Shown here: piece by piece, positions 50,101 to 58,731 of the stretch | Numbering within the stretch: position 1 is the stretch's first letter | Layout: every line of letters begins with the position of its first letter | Assembly: GCF_026626335.1 (NCBI RefSeq) | Contig: NZ_JAPNTZ010000021.1 | Span: 1-64,000 of the forward strand | DNA: 64,000 nt | Source of the DNA: Paractinoplanes pyxinae | GTDB lineage: Bacteria; Actinomycetota; Actinomycetes; Mycobacteriales; Micromonosporaceae | Direction: 5' to 3' | Translations under genes and position numbers: made by a program | Notes under the pieces: generated by a model | The model's database searches: none | What the model was told of the DNA's origin: nothing | What the model saw: the letters and a program-made list of their open reading frames with translations, nothing else

Positions 50101-53055
50101 ATGAAGAAGCGTTACTGGTCGATCCGTTCGAAGATCATCATCCTCGCGGCCGTCCCCTTGACGGCCGTGCTGGCTCTGTGGCTCTTCGCGACGACGCTCA
50201 CCGCCGGCCCGGCGTTCAACCTGCTGTCCGCCCGCACGGTGCTGGACAACGTCGGCAACCCCGGCATCGAGCTGGTCGGCCAGCTGCAGCGCGAGCGCCT
50301 GTTCAGCGTGGAATACCTGTCCGCCACCGGCCCGCCCTCGCAGGCCCTGCTCGAGCAGCGCAGCGCCACCGACCGCTCGGTGGCGAACTTCCGCCGGCTG
50401 GCCGAGGGCGGCGACGCGCGCGGCGCCACCAGCGACGAGCTGCGGGCCCGCATCAACCAGTTCCTCACTCAGCTGTCCAGCCTGACCGGCAACCGTGGGC
50501 ACATCGACCGCCGCGCGATCGACCCGATCGGCGCCCAGGGCCTGTTCAACAGCGTGATCGGCGCCGGCTTCCAGACCTTCGCGGCCACCGCCACCTTCAA
50601 CGACCAGCGGATCGACGGCGAGCTGCGCGCGCTCACCACGGTCGGGCACGGCCAGGAGTATCTGAGCCGGGTCGACGCCCTGGTCGGCGGCGCGACCGCG
50701 GCCGGCCGGTTCACGCCCGAGATCCGCGGCCAGCTCATCCAGGACGTCGGCACGGCCCGCTTCCTGCTGGAACGCGGCGTCGAGGACATGGCCGCGACCG
50801 ACCGCACGGCGTTCAACCAGCTGCGCAGCGGCACCGCCTACGACCGGCTCGACAGCCTGCTCGACCAGCTGGTGCAGCAGAGCCGCGACGGCTCGGCCAC
50901 CCCGGTCAGCAGCTCCGACTTCCGTCCGGCCTACGTCGCGGTGGCCCAGGAGCTGCGAACCTTCGAGGTGACGGCCACCGACGCGCTCACCGACCGGGCC
51001 CGTCCGGTCGCCGAGCGGGTGCTGTTCCGGCTCGGGCTGGCCGGCATCCTCGGTCTGGCCGCCCTGGCCGCGTCGCTCTATCTCTCCGTACGGGTCGGGC
51101 GTTCCATCGTCGGCCGGCTGCGACGCCTGCACGGCGAGGCGCGCGAGATGGCGGCCGAGCGACTGCCCACCGTGGTGCGCCGCCTGCAGCGCGGCGAGGA
51201 GGTCGACGTCGACGTCGAGACGCCGCCGCTCGAGTACGGCCGCGACGAGATCGGCCAGCTCGGCCACGCGTTCAACGAGGTGCAGCGTACGGCCCTGCAG
51301 TCGGCGGTCGAAGAGGCGAACGTGCGGCGCGGCCTCAACGAGGTGTTCCTCAACATCGCCCGGCGCAGCCAGACCCTGCTGCACCGCCAGCTCGCCCTGC
51401 TCGACCGCATGGAACGCCGCGAGACCGAGCCGCAGGAGCTGGAAGATCTCTACCGGGTCGACCACCTGGCCACCCGCATGCGCCGCCACGCGGAAGACCT
51501 GGTCATCCTGGCCGGCGCCGCGCCCGGCCGGGGCTGGCGCAACCCGGTCCCGGTGATCGACGTCGTCCGCGGCGCGATCAGCGAGGTCGAGGACTACAAG
51601 CGGGTCGACATCCGCTCGGTCGAGTCGGCCTCGGTGCTCGGCCGCGCGGTCGGCGACGTGATCCACCTGCTGGCCGAACTGCTCGAGAACGCGGCCTCGT
51701 TCTCCCCGCCGCAGACCCGCGTGCAGGTCACGGGTCAGGCGCTGCCGCACGGGTACGGCATCGAGATCGAGGACAGGGGCCTGGGCATGACGCCCGAGGC
51801 GCTGGACGAGGCGAACCGCCGCCTGGCCGAGCCGCCCGACTTCGACCCGGCCGACAGCGCCCGCCTCGGCCTGTTCGTGGTGGCCCAGCTGGCTCACCGG
51901 CACGGCATCCGGGTGTCGCTGCGCGCGTCCGCCTTCGCCGGCGTCACCGCGATCGTGCTCGTCCCGGGCGAACTGGTCGTGGCGGCCCCGGTCGCCGCGC
52001 TGCCGTCCGGGTCGTCCACGGGGGAGCGCCCGCTGGTCGGCTCGGGCTCGGACGACCCGTCGCGCCCCTCGCTGGCCGCCCTGCAGTGGCAGGGCACCGA
52101 GGAGCTTCGGCAGGTCACCGCCTCCGGCCACCCGATCATCGACGGCACCGCCCGGCCCGCGGCCGACGAGCCGCAGCCGGTGCGCGGCATGGCCGCCGGC
52201 GGGCCGTCGCCGAGCTCGGTCGCCGACGGGCTGAGCAGCGAAGGCCTGGTGCAGCGCAAACGCGTACGCCGCCGGCCCGAACCCGAGACGTTGCCGGAGC
52301 TTCCGCAGCGTGAGGGCCTGCGCTCGATCCCCGCGCAGCGTTCCGTCCCCCGCAACTCGGCCCCCGCGACACCGCTCGAGCCCGCGCCCACCGGCGCGCC
52401 GACGCCCACGGCAAAGCCGGCGCCCGCGGTAAAGCCGACGCCCACGGCAAGGCCCGCGCCCGCGGCAATGCCAACGCCCACGGCAAGGCCCGCGCCCGCG
52501 GCAATGCCAACGCCCGCGGTAAAGCCCGCGCCCGCAGAAAGGCCCGCGGTAAATCCCGAGGCGCCCACTGAGGACGGTCTGCCCCGGCGGGTGCGTCAGG
52601 CCAACCTGGTGCCTCAGCTGCGCCGCCCGGCCGGCGAGCCCCGCGTGGAGCAGCCGGCCCAGCTCCGCTCGCCGGAACAGGTCCGCAGCATCATGAGCGC
52701 CCTGCAGAGCGGCACCACCCGCGGTCGCATTGACGCGGCTCGCTACCTTACGAATGAAGACGCAACGACGCAGAGTAATGTCCCCGATGCGCCCGGAAGC
52801 GGAAAGCGCGGAGGGAACGTTAACCAAGTCACGAATTCCGCATCTGAAGATAGGTCTAATGCTGACGACACGGACATTGATGTTCGACTGAGCCGTGATT
52901 CCTTTGCGGATGCGGCTACCGTCAGTTTCCCGGCGATCGTCACGCAGGCGCTCGCCCGGGGCGAGGCATCAACCGGGGGCGGGCACGAGGCGGGGGAGCA
53001 CCGTGCCGCCGGCTCCGGGGGCGAAAAGGCGACCAGGCCGGAAGAGGACGCATAA
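50101..53055 (+). CDS. cvnA: Conservon sensor kinase-like protein CvnA
   Basis: A 984-residue membrane protein heading a conservon. A first helix (IIILAAVPLTAVLALWLFA) precedes an extracytoplasmic nitrate-sensor-like (NIT) helical domain (about 45-300), a second helix (about 308-328), HAMP (about 330-395) and a degenerate histidine-kinase core (DHLATRMRRHAEDL, N-box LLENAASFSPP, G1 EIEDRGLGMTPE, G2 SARLGLFVV). Residues about 640-880 are disordered and contain Pro/Thr/Ala/Lys repeats. Residues about 880-945 use rarer, AT-ending codons unlike the rest. In Streptomyces, CvnA works with CvnB-D as a membrane complex resembling eukaryotic G-protein signalling in development and antibiotic control. 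Confidence 0.9.
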   Translation: MKKRYWSIRSKIIILAAVPLTAVLALWLFATTLTAGPAFNLLSARTVLDNVGNPGIELVGQLQRERLFSVEYLSATGPPSQALLEQRSATDRSVANFRRLAEGGDARGATSDELRARINQFLTQLSSLTGNRGHIDRRAIDPIGAQGLFNSVIGAGFQTFAATATFNDQRIDGELRALTTVGHGQEYLSRVDALVGGATAAGRFTPEIRGQLIQDVGTARFLLERGVEDMAATDRTAFNQLRSGTAYDRLDSLLDQLVQQSRDGSATPVSSSDFRPAYVAVAQELRTFEVTATDALTDRARPVAERVLFRLGLAGILGLAALAASLYLSVRVGRSIVGRLRRLHGEAREMAAERLPTVVRRLQRGEEVDVDVETPPLEYGRDEIGQLGHAFNEVQRTALQSAVEEANVRRGLNEVFLNIARRSQTLLHRQLALLDRMERRETEPQELEDLYRVDHLATRMRRHAEDLVILAGAAPGRGWRNPVPVIDVVRGAISEVEDYKRVDIRSVESASVLGRAVGDVIHLLAELLENAASFSPPQTRVQVTGQALPHGYGIEIEDRGLGMTPEALDEANRRLAEPPDFDPADSARLGLFVVAQLAHRHGIRVSLRASAFAGVTAIVLVPGELVVAAPVAALPSGSSTGERPLVGSGSDDPSRPSLAALQWQGTEELRQVTASGHPIIDGTARPAADEPQPVRGMAAGGPSPSSVADGLSSEGLVQRKRVRRRPEPETLPELPQREGLRSIPAQRSVPRNSAPATPLEPAPTGAPTPTAKPAPAVKPTPTARPAPAAMPTPTARPAPAAMPTPAVKPAPAERPAVNPEAPTEDGLPRRVRQANLVPQLRRPAGEPRVEQPAQLRSPEQVRSIMSALQSGTTRGRIDAARYLTNEDATTQSNVPDAPGSGKRGGNVNQVTNSASEDRSNADDTDIDVRLSRDSFADAATVSFPAIVTQALARGEASTGGGHEAGEHRAAGSGGEKATRPEEDA
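52441..52512 (+). repeat. Two exact 36-bp repeats in cvnA
   Basis: Two identical 36-base units (52441-52476 and 52477-52512) encode PTARPAPAAM-type repeats, within a longer degenerate array of 18-base units from about 52380 to 52556. Confidence 0.85.
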
Positions 53056-53466
53056 GTGACACAGACGACGAACCAGCGCGCGCACCTCACCTGGCTGCTC
53101 GACGATCTGGTCGAGCGGGTGCCCACGGCGCAGCAGGCGGTCGTGCTCTCGGCCGACGGGCTCCTGATGGGATCGTCGGCCGGGCTGACCCGTGAGGACG
53201 CCGAGCACCTGTCGGCGATGGCGGCCGGCTTCCAGAGTCTGGCCAAGGGCGCGAGCCGGCACTTCCGGGCCGGCCCGGTGCGCCAGACCGTGGTCGAGAT
53301 GGAATCCGCCTTCCTTTTCGTCACGGCCGCCGGCCAGGGCGCCTGCCTGGCCGTGGTCGCGTCGAGCGACGCCGACCTGGGCCTGATCGCCTACGAGATG
53401 GCCATGCTGGTGACCCGGGTCGGGCAGAACATGAACGCACCCGCACGCTCGGCCGATGCAGGCTGA
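53056..53466 (+). CDS. cvnB: Roadblock/LC7 protein CvnB
   Basis: A 136-residue roadblock/LC7-fold protein (LTWLLDDLVERVPTAQQAVV, SADGLLMGSSAGLTREDAEH, LVTRVGQNM). Roadblock proteins bind the MglA-like GTPase CvnD as GAP or regulator. GTG 53056 follows the cvnA stop without a gap, so the two are translationally coupled. Confidence 0.95.
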   Translation: MTQTTNQRAHLTWLLDDLVERVPTAQQAVVLSADGLLMGSSAGLTREDAEHLSAMAAGFQSLAKGASRHFRAGPVRQTVVEMESAFLFVTAAGQGACLAVVASSDADLGLIAYEMAMLVTRVGQNMNAPARSADAG

Positions 53467-53842
53467 TCGGCCGCGCGTGACGCACGACTGGCTCGATTAC
53501 GACGCGGGACCGGTGGTCCGGCCCTACGCGATGACCCAGGGCCGGGTGGCGCCCGAGGGCAACGAGTTCGACCTGGTGGCGTTCGTCGTGGCCACCCCGT
53601 CGGACGAGCCGGGCCCCGAGACGCTGCAGCCGGAGCACCACGCCATCGTGGCCGCGTCCTGGGAGCCGATCTCGGTCGTCGAGCTGGCCTCCGCGCTCGA
53701 CCTGTCGATCGGTGTCGTCCGCGTTCTGCTCGGTGATCTACGCTCGGCGGGACTCATCTCCCTGTACGAACCCCCGGCGGCGTCCCAGCCGCACGACGTC
53801 GACGTACTCAAGGCGGTTGTCAATGGACTCCGTGCGCTCTGA
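53456..53842 (+). CDS. cvnC: DUF742 protein CvnC
   Basis: A 128-residue DUF742 protein with a winged-helix-like core (VRPYAMTQGRVAPEGNEFDL, LEPEHHAI-type block LQPEHHAIVAASWEPISVVE, LGDLRSAGLISLYEPP). It overlaps cvnB by 11 bases and cvnD by 20. It is the third standard conservon member; it is thought to bridge kinase and GTPase. Confidence 0.95.
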   Translation: MQADRPRVTHDWLDYDAGPVVRPYAMTQGRVAPEGNEFDLVAFVVATPSDEPGPETLQPEHHAIVAASWEPISVVELASALDLSIGVVRVLLGDLRSAGLISLYEPPAASQPHDVDVLKAVVNGLRAL

Positions 53843-54422
53843 CCGCAACGGCGCGTCGTCGCGCATCCCGGTCGCGCTCAAGATCCTGATCGCGGGCGGC
53901 TTCGGCGCCGGCAAGACCACAATGGTCGGCTCGGTCAGCGAGATCCGCCCGCTGCAGACCGAAGAGGTGCTCACCGGCGTCGAGGGCGCCGACGACACCG
54001 GCGGCGTCGAGGGCAAGACCACCACCACCGTGACCATGGACTTCGGCCGCATCACCATCACCGAGGACCTGCAGCTCTACCTGTTCGGCACCCCCGGGCA
54101 GGACAGGTTCTGGTTCCTGTGGGACGAGCTGTCCGAGGGCGCGCTGGGCGCGGTCGTGCTGGCCGACACCCGCCGGCTGGCCGACTGCTTCCCGTCGATC
54201 GACTACTTCGAGCAGCGCGGCACCCCGTTCGTCGTCGCGGTCAACTGCTTCGACCCGGATCAGCGCTTCGGCGCCGACGCGGTGGGCCGGGCGCTCGACC
54301 TCGACGAGGGCGTGCCGGTCGTGCTGTTCGACGCCCGCGAGCCGATGGGCGCCCGCAACGTGCTGATCGAGCTGGTCGAGTACGTCGCCCGCCGTCAACT
54401 GGCCGCCGCGGCGTCCCGCTGA
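53823..54422 (+). CDS. cvnD: Conservon GTPase CvnD
   Basis: A 199-residue MglA/Ras-like GTPase: P-loop AGGFGAGKTTMVGSVSEI, switch region GKTTTTVTMDFGRI, G3-like FGTPGQDRFWFLW, and NCFDPD, the position equivalent to the NKxD base-specificity motif but altered, as in other CvnD proteins. It completes the cvnABCD operon. There is no cvnE-type P450 directly after it. Confidence 0.95.
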   Translation: MDSVRSDRNGASSRIPVALKILIAGGFGAGKTTMVGSVSEIRPLQTEEVLTGVEGADDTGGVEGKTTTTVTMDFGRITITEDLQLYLFGTPGQDRFWFLWDELSEGALGAVVLADTRRLADCFPSIDYFEQRGTPFVVAVNCFDPDQRFGADAVGRALDLDEGVPVVLFDAREPMGARNVLIELVEYVARRQLAAAASR

Positions 54423-54429
54423 CCGGCCC

Positions 54430-54448
54430 GGTGTGATGGGATCACACC
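54430..54448. promoter_or_regulatory. Palindrome abutting the lactonase start codon
   Basis: GGTGTGAT (54430-54437) and ATCACACC (54441-54448) form a perfect 8-bp inverted repeat with spacer GGG, ending at the base before ATG 54449. It could be an operator for a GntR-type or CRP-like repressor (TGTGA-N-TCACA shape) or an RNA hairpin blocking the start. Confidence 0.5.
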
Positions 54449-55501
54449 ATGGGCGCGAGCGATGATTTCGTCTTTGTCGGTGGCTACACGGCGGACAAGG
54501 GCGGTGACGGTGAGGGCGTTGTCCTGCTGACGCGCGACCCGGCCACCGGCGTGCTCTCGCGGCGGGGAGTGGTGGCCCGTACGCCCAGCCCGTCGTTCCT
54601 CACCCGGCATCCGTCGCTTTCCGTCCTGTACGCGGTGAACGAGCTCGACCCGGACGGCACGGTCACCGCCTTCACGGTGGCCGGCGACGGCTTGCTCACC
54701 CCGCTGGCGACCCGGCCCACCGGCGGCAGCGACCCGGCCCACCTGGCGGTCACCGCCGACGGCCGGCATTTGCTGGTGGCGAACTACGGCACCGGCTCGG
54801 TCGCCGTCTTCCCGCTCGACGCCGAGGGCGCCCCCGGCGAGCGCTCCGACCTGCTCGACCTGCAGGGCAGTGGCCCGGTGGCCGACCGGCAGGCCGGCCC
54901 GCACGCCCACATGGTCTTCCCCGTAGGCGACGAGGTGCTGATCGCCGACCTCGGCTCGGACAAGGTGTGGCGCGCCCGCCTCGACCCGGTCTCCGGCCGC
55001 CTGACCCTGCTCGGGGCGGCGGTGTCGGCCGAGCCCGGCACCGGCCCGCGCCACGTGCGCTTCTCGCCCGACGGCGCCCTGTTCGTCGTCGGCGAGCTGA
55101 GCGGCGACCTCACCTGGTGGCGCCCGTCGCCCGACGGTTCGCTGGCCGCGGCGGGCAAAGTCGCGACCACCACGGCCGAGGGCGAGAACTACCCGTCCGA
55201 GATCATGGTGCGCCCCGACGGCCGTTTCATCTACGTGGCCAACCGGGGCCCGAACACGGTCGCCACCTTCAGCTGGGACGGTGAGACGGCCGAGCTGGTG
55301 GCCGAGACGCCCACCGAAGGTGACTGGCCACGCCACATGATCCTCGTCGGGGATCAGCTCTACGTAACCAACCAGCGATCACAGAGCGTGACGACGTTCC
55401 GGGTGGACGTCGAGACCGGCGTGCCCGCGCTTCAGGGCGAGCCCGCGTCCGAGCCCACTCCCACCGGCCTGCTCCGCTGGAACGTCAGCGCGCATAGCTG
55501 A
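54449..55501 (+). CDS. Lactonase-fold seven-bladed beta-propeller (6-phosphogluconolactonase-like)
   Basis: A 350-residue propeller of the Pgl/YbhE lactonase family: DDFVFVGGYTADKGGDGEGV at the start, DPAHLAVTADGRHLLVANYG, GPHAHMVFPVGDEVLIADLG, GPRHVRFSPDGALFVVGELS, and YPSEIMVRPDGRFIYVANRG. It may be the cytosolic lactonase of the pentose phosphate pathway, which fits the nearby xylose genes, but such propellers also have other lactone substrates. It sits 27 bases after cvnD, separated by the palindrome. Confidence 0.82.
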   Translation: MGASDDFVFVGGYTADKGGDGEGVVLLTRDPATGVLSRRGVVARTPSPSFLTRHPSLSVLYAVNELDPDGTVTAFTVAGDGLLTPLATRPTGGSDPAHLAVTADGRHLLVANYGTGSVAVFPLDAEGAPGERSDLLDLQGSGPVADRQAGPHAHMVFPVGDEVLIADLGSDKVWRARLDPVSGRLTLLGAAVSAEPGTGPRHVRFSPDGALFVVGELSGDLTWWRPSPDGSLAAAGKVATTTAEGENYPSEIMVRPDGRFIYVANRGPNTVATFSWDGETAELVAETPTEGDWPRHMILVGDQLYVTNQRSQSVTTFRVDVETGVPALQGEPASEPTPTGLLRWNVSAHS

Positions 55502-55669
55502 CGCGTAAAGGGATAGACGACCGTTGGGGCAGTCCGCTGCGCAAATCGGGCAGCAGTCGCCACTGATCGAGATGGCATCACTACGGTTGGTCACGCAAGA
55601 TGCCAAGTATGCCAATCCGAGTAATTTTCGGCCGAACGTATATGGCATTCAGGTACGCAGGTGCGCAGT

Positions 55670-57454
55670 ATGGAGCGCGTGTCTGGCCGCCATCGTAGAA
55701 ACTTCAATCTCAGGGGAGCGGGCGTCGTCGGAGCTGCGATGGCGCTCGTCGTCGTCATGGGTGGGTCCTATTACGGATACCAGCAGCTCGCCGACGACGG
55801 TTGCACCGGTTCCATCCGGTTGACCGTCGCCGCGACCGGCGAGGTCGCCCCTGCCATAGACCAGGTCGCGCAACGGTGGGTGCAGGAGGGCGCGAACGTC
55901 GACGGCACCTGTGTCGCCGTCAGCGTGTCCGACGTCAACTCCTCCACCATGGCCGCCGCCGTCGCCGGCGAGCACCAGGTGACCCTGGCCGGGCTGGGCA
56001 AGGCGCCCGAGTCGGTCAAGGTGCCGGACGTCTGGGTCGCCGACTCCTCGGCCTGGCTGCTGCGCCTGAAGTCCGAGGCGCCCGGCTTCGTGCCGTCGGA
56101 CAACAAGCCGATCGCGCAGAGCCCGGTCGTGCTGGCCATGCCCAAGCCGGTCGCCGAGCAGATGGGCTGGCCCAACAAGAAGATGAGCTGGGCCCAGCTG
56201 CTCAAGCTCATGCAGACCAGCACCACCCTGCAGCCCGGCATCGCCAACCCGACGCTCGACTCGGTCGGTCTGGCCGGCCTGCTGGCGATCGGCCAGGCGG
56301 CCGGCGCCGGCGAGAAGGCGCAGGCGGCAAAGGTCACGGCGATGAACGCCCTCGCCGGCAGCGCGTCCGCCCTGCGCGACGACCTGCTCGAGCGGTTCCC
56401 GCGCTCGAACGACCCCAACGACATCGGCAACAGCCTCAGCGCGGCGCCGGTCTCCGAGGCGAACGTGGTCGCCTACAACGCGGCCAAGCCGCCGGTGCCG
56501 CTGGTCGCGCTCTACCTCGAGCCGAACCCGATGCCGCTCGACTACCCGTACGCGGTCATGCCCGAGGTCGACCTGCAGAAGCAGAAGGCCGCGGCCGGTC
56601 TGCGCACGCAGCTGGCCAGCGCCACGTTCAAGAACGCGCTGGGCGCGGCCGGCCTGCGCTCGCCCGACGGCTCGTTCGGCGCCGGCTTCGCCCGTCCGCT
56701 GGGCGCCCCCGACGCCTCGCCGCCCGCCAGCAACACCGTCGGCGGCGGCTCGGGTGACAACGGCGGCACCGCCGCGGCCGGTCTCGACGCCAGCGCGCTG
56801 AGCCAGGTCATCGGCAGCTGGAACGCCATCACCCAGCCCGGCCGGGTGCTCGCGGTCTTCGACGTCTCGGGCTCGATGAACACCAAGGTCCCCACGGCCG
56901 ACAACCAGAGCCGCGCGGCGGTGACCCGCAAGGCGGCCGCGGCCGGCCTGGCCATGTTCGGCGAGAAATGGGCGGTCGGCGTGTGGCTGTTCTCCACCGA
57001 GATGGTGGGCAAGCGGCCGTGGAAGCAGATCGTGCCGATCAGCCCGCTCACCACGAGCCGCCCCGTCCTGCAGGAGTCGATCAGCCAGATCGTGCCCAAG
57101 GAGGACGGCAACACCGGCCTCTACGACACGGTGCTCGACGCGTACAAAGAGGTGAAGCGGACCTGGCAGCCCGGCCGGGTCAACTCCGTCATCCTCTTCA
57201 CCGACGGCAAGAACGAGAACGACGACGGCATCAAGCTCCCGAAGCTGCTCAGTGAGCTGAAGCGGCTGAACGACGCCAAGAAGCCGGTCCGTCTGGTCAT
57301 CATCGGCATCGGCGACCAGGTCAGCGAGACCGAGCTGCAGACGATCGTGAAGGCGACCCCCGCGGGCGGCGTCTTCGTCACCAAGGACCCGGCCAAGATG
57401 AGCGCCATCTTCGTCGAGGCGATCGGCCGGCGCACCGGCGCCAGCAGCGGCTGA
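55670..57454 (+). CDS. Fusion of solute-binding-protein-like domain and VWA domain
   Basis: A protein of about 594 residues. One N-terminal helix (AGVVGAAMALVVVMGGSYYG) anchors it outside the cell; residues about 45-335 resemble a type 2 periplasmic binding protein (IRLTVAATGEVAPAIDQVAQ, then VPDVWVADSSAW), followed by a Gly/Ser linker and a VWA domain (about 395-590) with MIDAS FDVSGSMN and ILFTDGKNEND. The plan occurs in actinobacteria, where ligand binding and metal-dependent adhesion are joined. ATG 55670 is used; GTG 55661 is in frame. Confidence 0.85.
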   Translation: MERVSGRHRRNFNLRGAGVVGAAMALVVVMGGSYYGYQQLADDGCTGSIRLTVAATGEVAPAIDQVAQRWVQEGANVDGTCVAVSVSDVNSSTMAAAVAGEHQVTLAGLGKAPESVKVPDVWVADSSAWLLRLKSEAPGFVPSDNKPIAQSPVVLAMPKPVAEQMGWPNKKMSWAQLLKLMQTSTTLQPGIANPTLDSVGLAGLLAIGQAAGAGEKAQAAKVTAMNALAGSASALRDDLLERFPRSNDPNDIGNSLSAAPVSEANVVAYNAAKPPVPLVALYLEPNPMPLDYPYAVMPEVDLQKQKAAAGLRTQLASATFKNALGAAGLRSPDGSFGAGFARPLGAPDASPPASNTVGGGSGDNGGTAAAGLDASALSQVIGSWNAITQPGRVLAVFDVSGSMNTKVPTADNQSRAAVTRKAAAAGLAMFGEKWAVGVWLFSTEMVGKRPWKQIVPISPLTTSRPVLQESISQIVPKEDGNTGLYDTVLDAYKEVKRTWQPGRVNSVILFTDGKNENDDGIKLPKLLSELKRLNDAKKPVRLVIIGIGDQVSETELQTIVKATPAGGVFVTKDPAKMSAIFVEAIGRRTGASSG

Positions 57455-57473
57455 CCCCACGCGTACGAGAACA

Positions 57474-57505
57474 GGCCGTCACCCTTCGCGGGTGGCGGCC
57501 TTTTT
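57474..57505 (+). terminator. Terminator after the SBP-VWA gene
   Basis: GGCCGTCACCC (57474-57484) pairs with GGGTGGCGGCC (57490-57500) with one mismatch and is followed by TTTTT. Confidence 0.85.
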
Positions 57506-57517
57506 CCTGGCCTCAGG

Positions 57518-58645
57518 TCACATGCCGTGGTAGTCCAGGCAGACCACGACGGCGTCGTCCTCGAGGTCGGCGTCGCCCACGAACGTCCGCAGGTCGCCGA
57601 GCAGCGATCGCACGGCCTGCAGCGGCGCCAGGGAACGCGTACGGCGGACGAAGCGGGCCAGAGCCACATCGCCGTACCGTCCGGTCGTCGTGACCGCCGC
57701 GTAGACACCGTCGCTGGCCAGCATCAGCCGGTCGCCGGGCTCGAGGCGGAAGCTCTGCACCTGGTAGTCCGTCTCGTCGAACATGCCGAGCGGGAAATCC
57801 TTGTCCAGCTTCTGCTCGCGCACCTCACCCCCGCGCAGCAGCAACAGCCTTGGCGAGCCGGCGTCCACCACCAGCACCTCGCCCGTGGTCAGGTCGAGCT
57901 CGAGCAGCAGGGCCGACACGTGCGCGGCGCCCCGGTGCTCGGCGTAGATCGCCTGGTCGGCCAGGGCTGCCTGGTCGGCCAGCGGGATGCCGGCCCGGCG
58001 GGCGTTGCGCAGCGCGAAGGTGGCCAGCGAGGTGAGCAGCGCCGCCGACACGCCCTCGCCCATGCCGTTGAGCACGCTCAGAGAGAGGCGGCCGTCCTGG
58101 TCGGCCCAGTCGAAGCTGTCGCCGCGGACCGCGTACGACGGCTCGAGCTGCCCGGCCAGGCCGAACGCGGGCCGCACGCGGCTGCGCGCCGGAAGCAGAC
58201 CCCACTGCATCTCGGCGGCCAGCGTGAGCCGGCGCATGCGAGCCGCGGCCTGGTAACGGTCGGTGCCGTCCTCGGCCGCCCGCAGCTCGTGGGCCAGGGC
58301 CACGGCGACCTCGAGCAGCTCGGCCGCCACCTCGGGCTCGGCCGGGGCCGGTTCACAGGCCAGCACGCCGATTCGTTCCCCGCGGGCCGATACCGGCAGG
58401 AACGTCACGCTGTTCTCATTCACCACTGACTGGTGATCGAAGCAGCGCCACGCGGGGTCACCCGGATGAGTGCGCGGGTTGTCCCCGAAGACCGGCACGA
58501 GGGCGGCCAAACGGTAATCGACCAGGAACAACTCGGTGCGGACGAGCCCGAACTCCTTGGCCAGGGCCTCGGCCAGACGGTCCGGAACGGCGTCGGCGGC
58601 GGCATCGGTGAGAATTCGCCGGAGCACCAGTAGCCTGTCGATCAA
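57518..58645 (-). CDS. GAF-like plus SpoIIE/PP2C-type Ser/Thr phosphatase
   Basis: A 375-residue phosphatase. The N-terminal 165 residues are GAF-like (ELFLVDYRLAALVPVFGDNP), and the rest is a SpoIIE/RsbU-type PP2C domain (EMQWGLLPARSRVRPAFGLA, SVLNGMGEGVSAALLTSLAT with a shortened metal motif, DRLMLASDGVYAAV). It probably dephosphorylates an anti-anti-sigma protein in a partner-switching pathway. TTG 58645 is chosen because AGGAGG lies seven bases upstream. The start overlaps the leader of the divergent MarR gene. Confidence 0.87.
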   Translation of the reverse strand: MIDRLLVLRRILTDAAADAVPDRLAEALAKEFGLVRTELFLVDYRLAALVPVFGDNPRTHPGDPAWRCFDHQSVVNENSVTFLPVSARGERIGVLACEPAPAEPEVAAELLEVAVALAHELRAAEDGTDRYQAAARMRRLTLAAEMQWGLLPARSRVRPAFGLAGQLEPSYAVRGDSFDWADQDGRLSLSVLNGMGEGVSAALLTSLATFALRNARRAGIPLADQAALADQAIYAEHRGAAHVSALLLELDLTTGEVLVVDAGSPRLLLLRGGEVREQKLDKDFPLGMFDETDYQVQSFRLEPGDRLMLASDGVYAAVTTTGRYGDVALARFVRRTRSLAPLQAVRSLLGDLRTFVGDADLEDDAVVVCLDYHGM

Positions 58646-58731
58646 TGGCGACCTCCTCGAACAGATCCGGCCGTACGAGTAGTCTCTCCTGCACCATGGC
58701 CGTTCACCATGGGCCGGAAGGGCCGGACCCG

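Noticed and set aside
53823..54422. Conservon-associated P450 (cvnE) downstream of cvnD
   Set aside because: The next gene is a lactonase-fold propeller; the only P450 in the window (41509-42711) is far away and of CYP152 type.
57527..58429. 300-codon plus-strand frame opposite the phosphatase gene
   Set aside because: Antisense to a gene with clear GAF and PP2C motifs and a strong ribosome site; no domain of its own.
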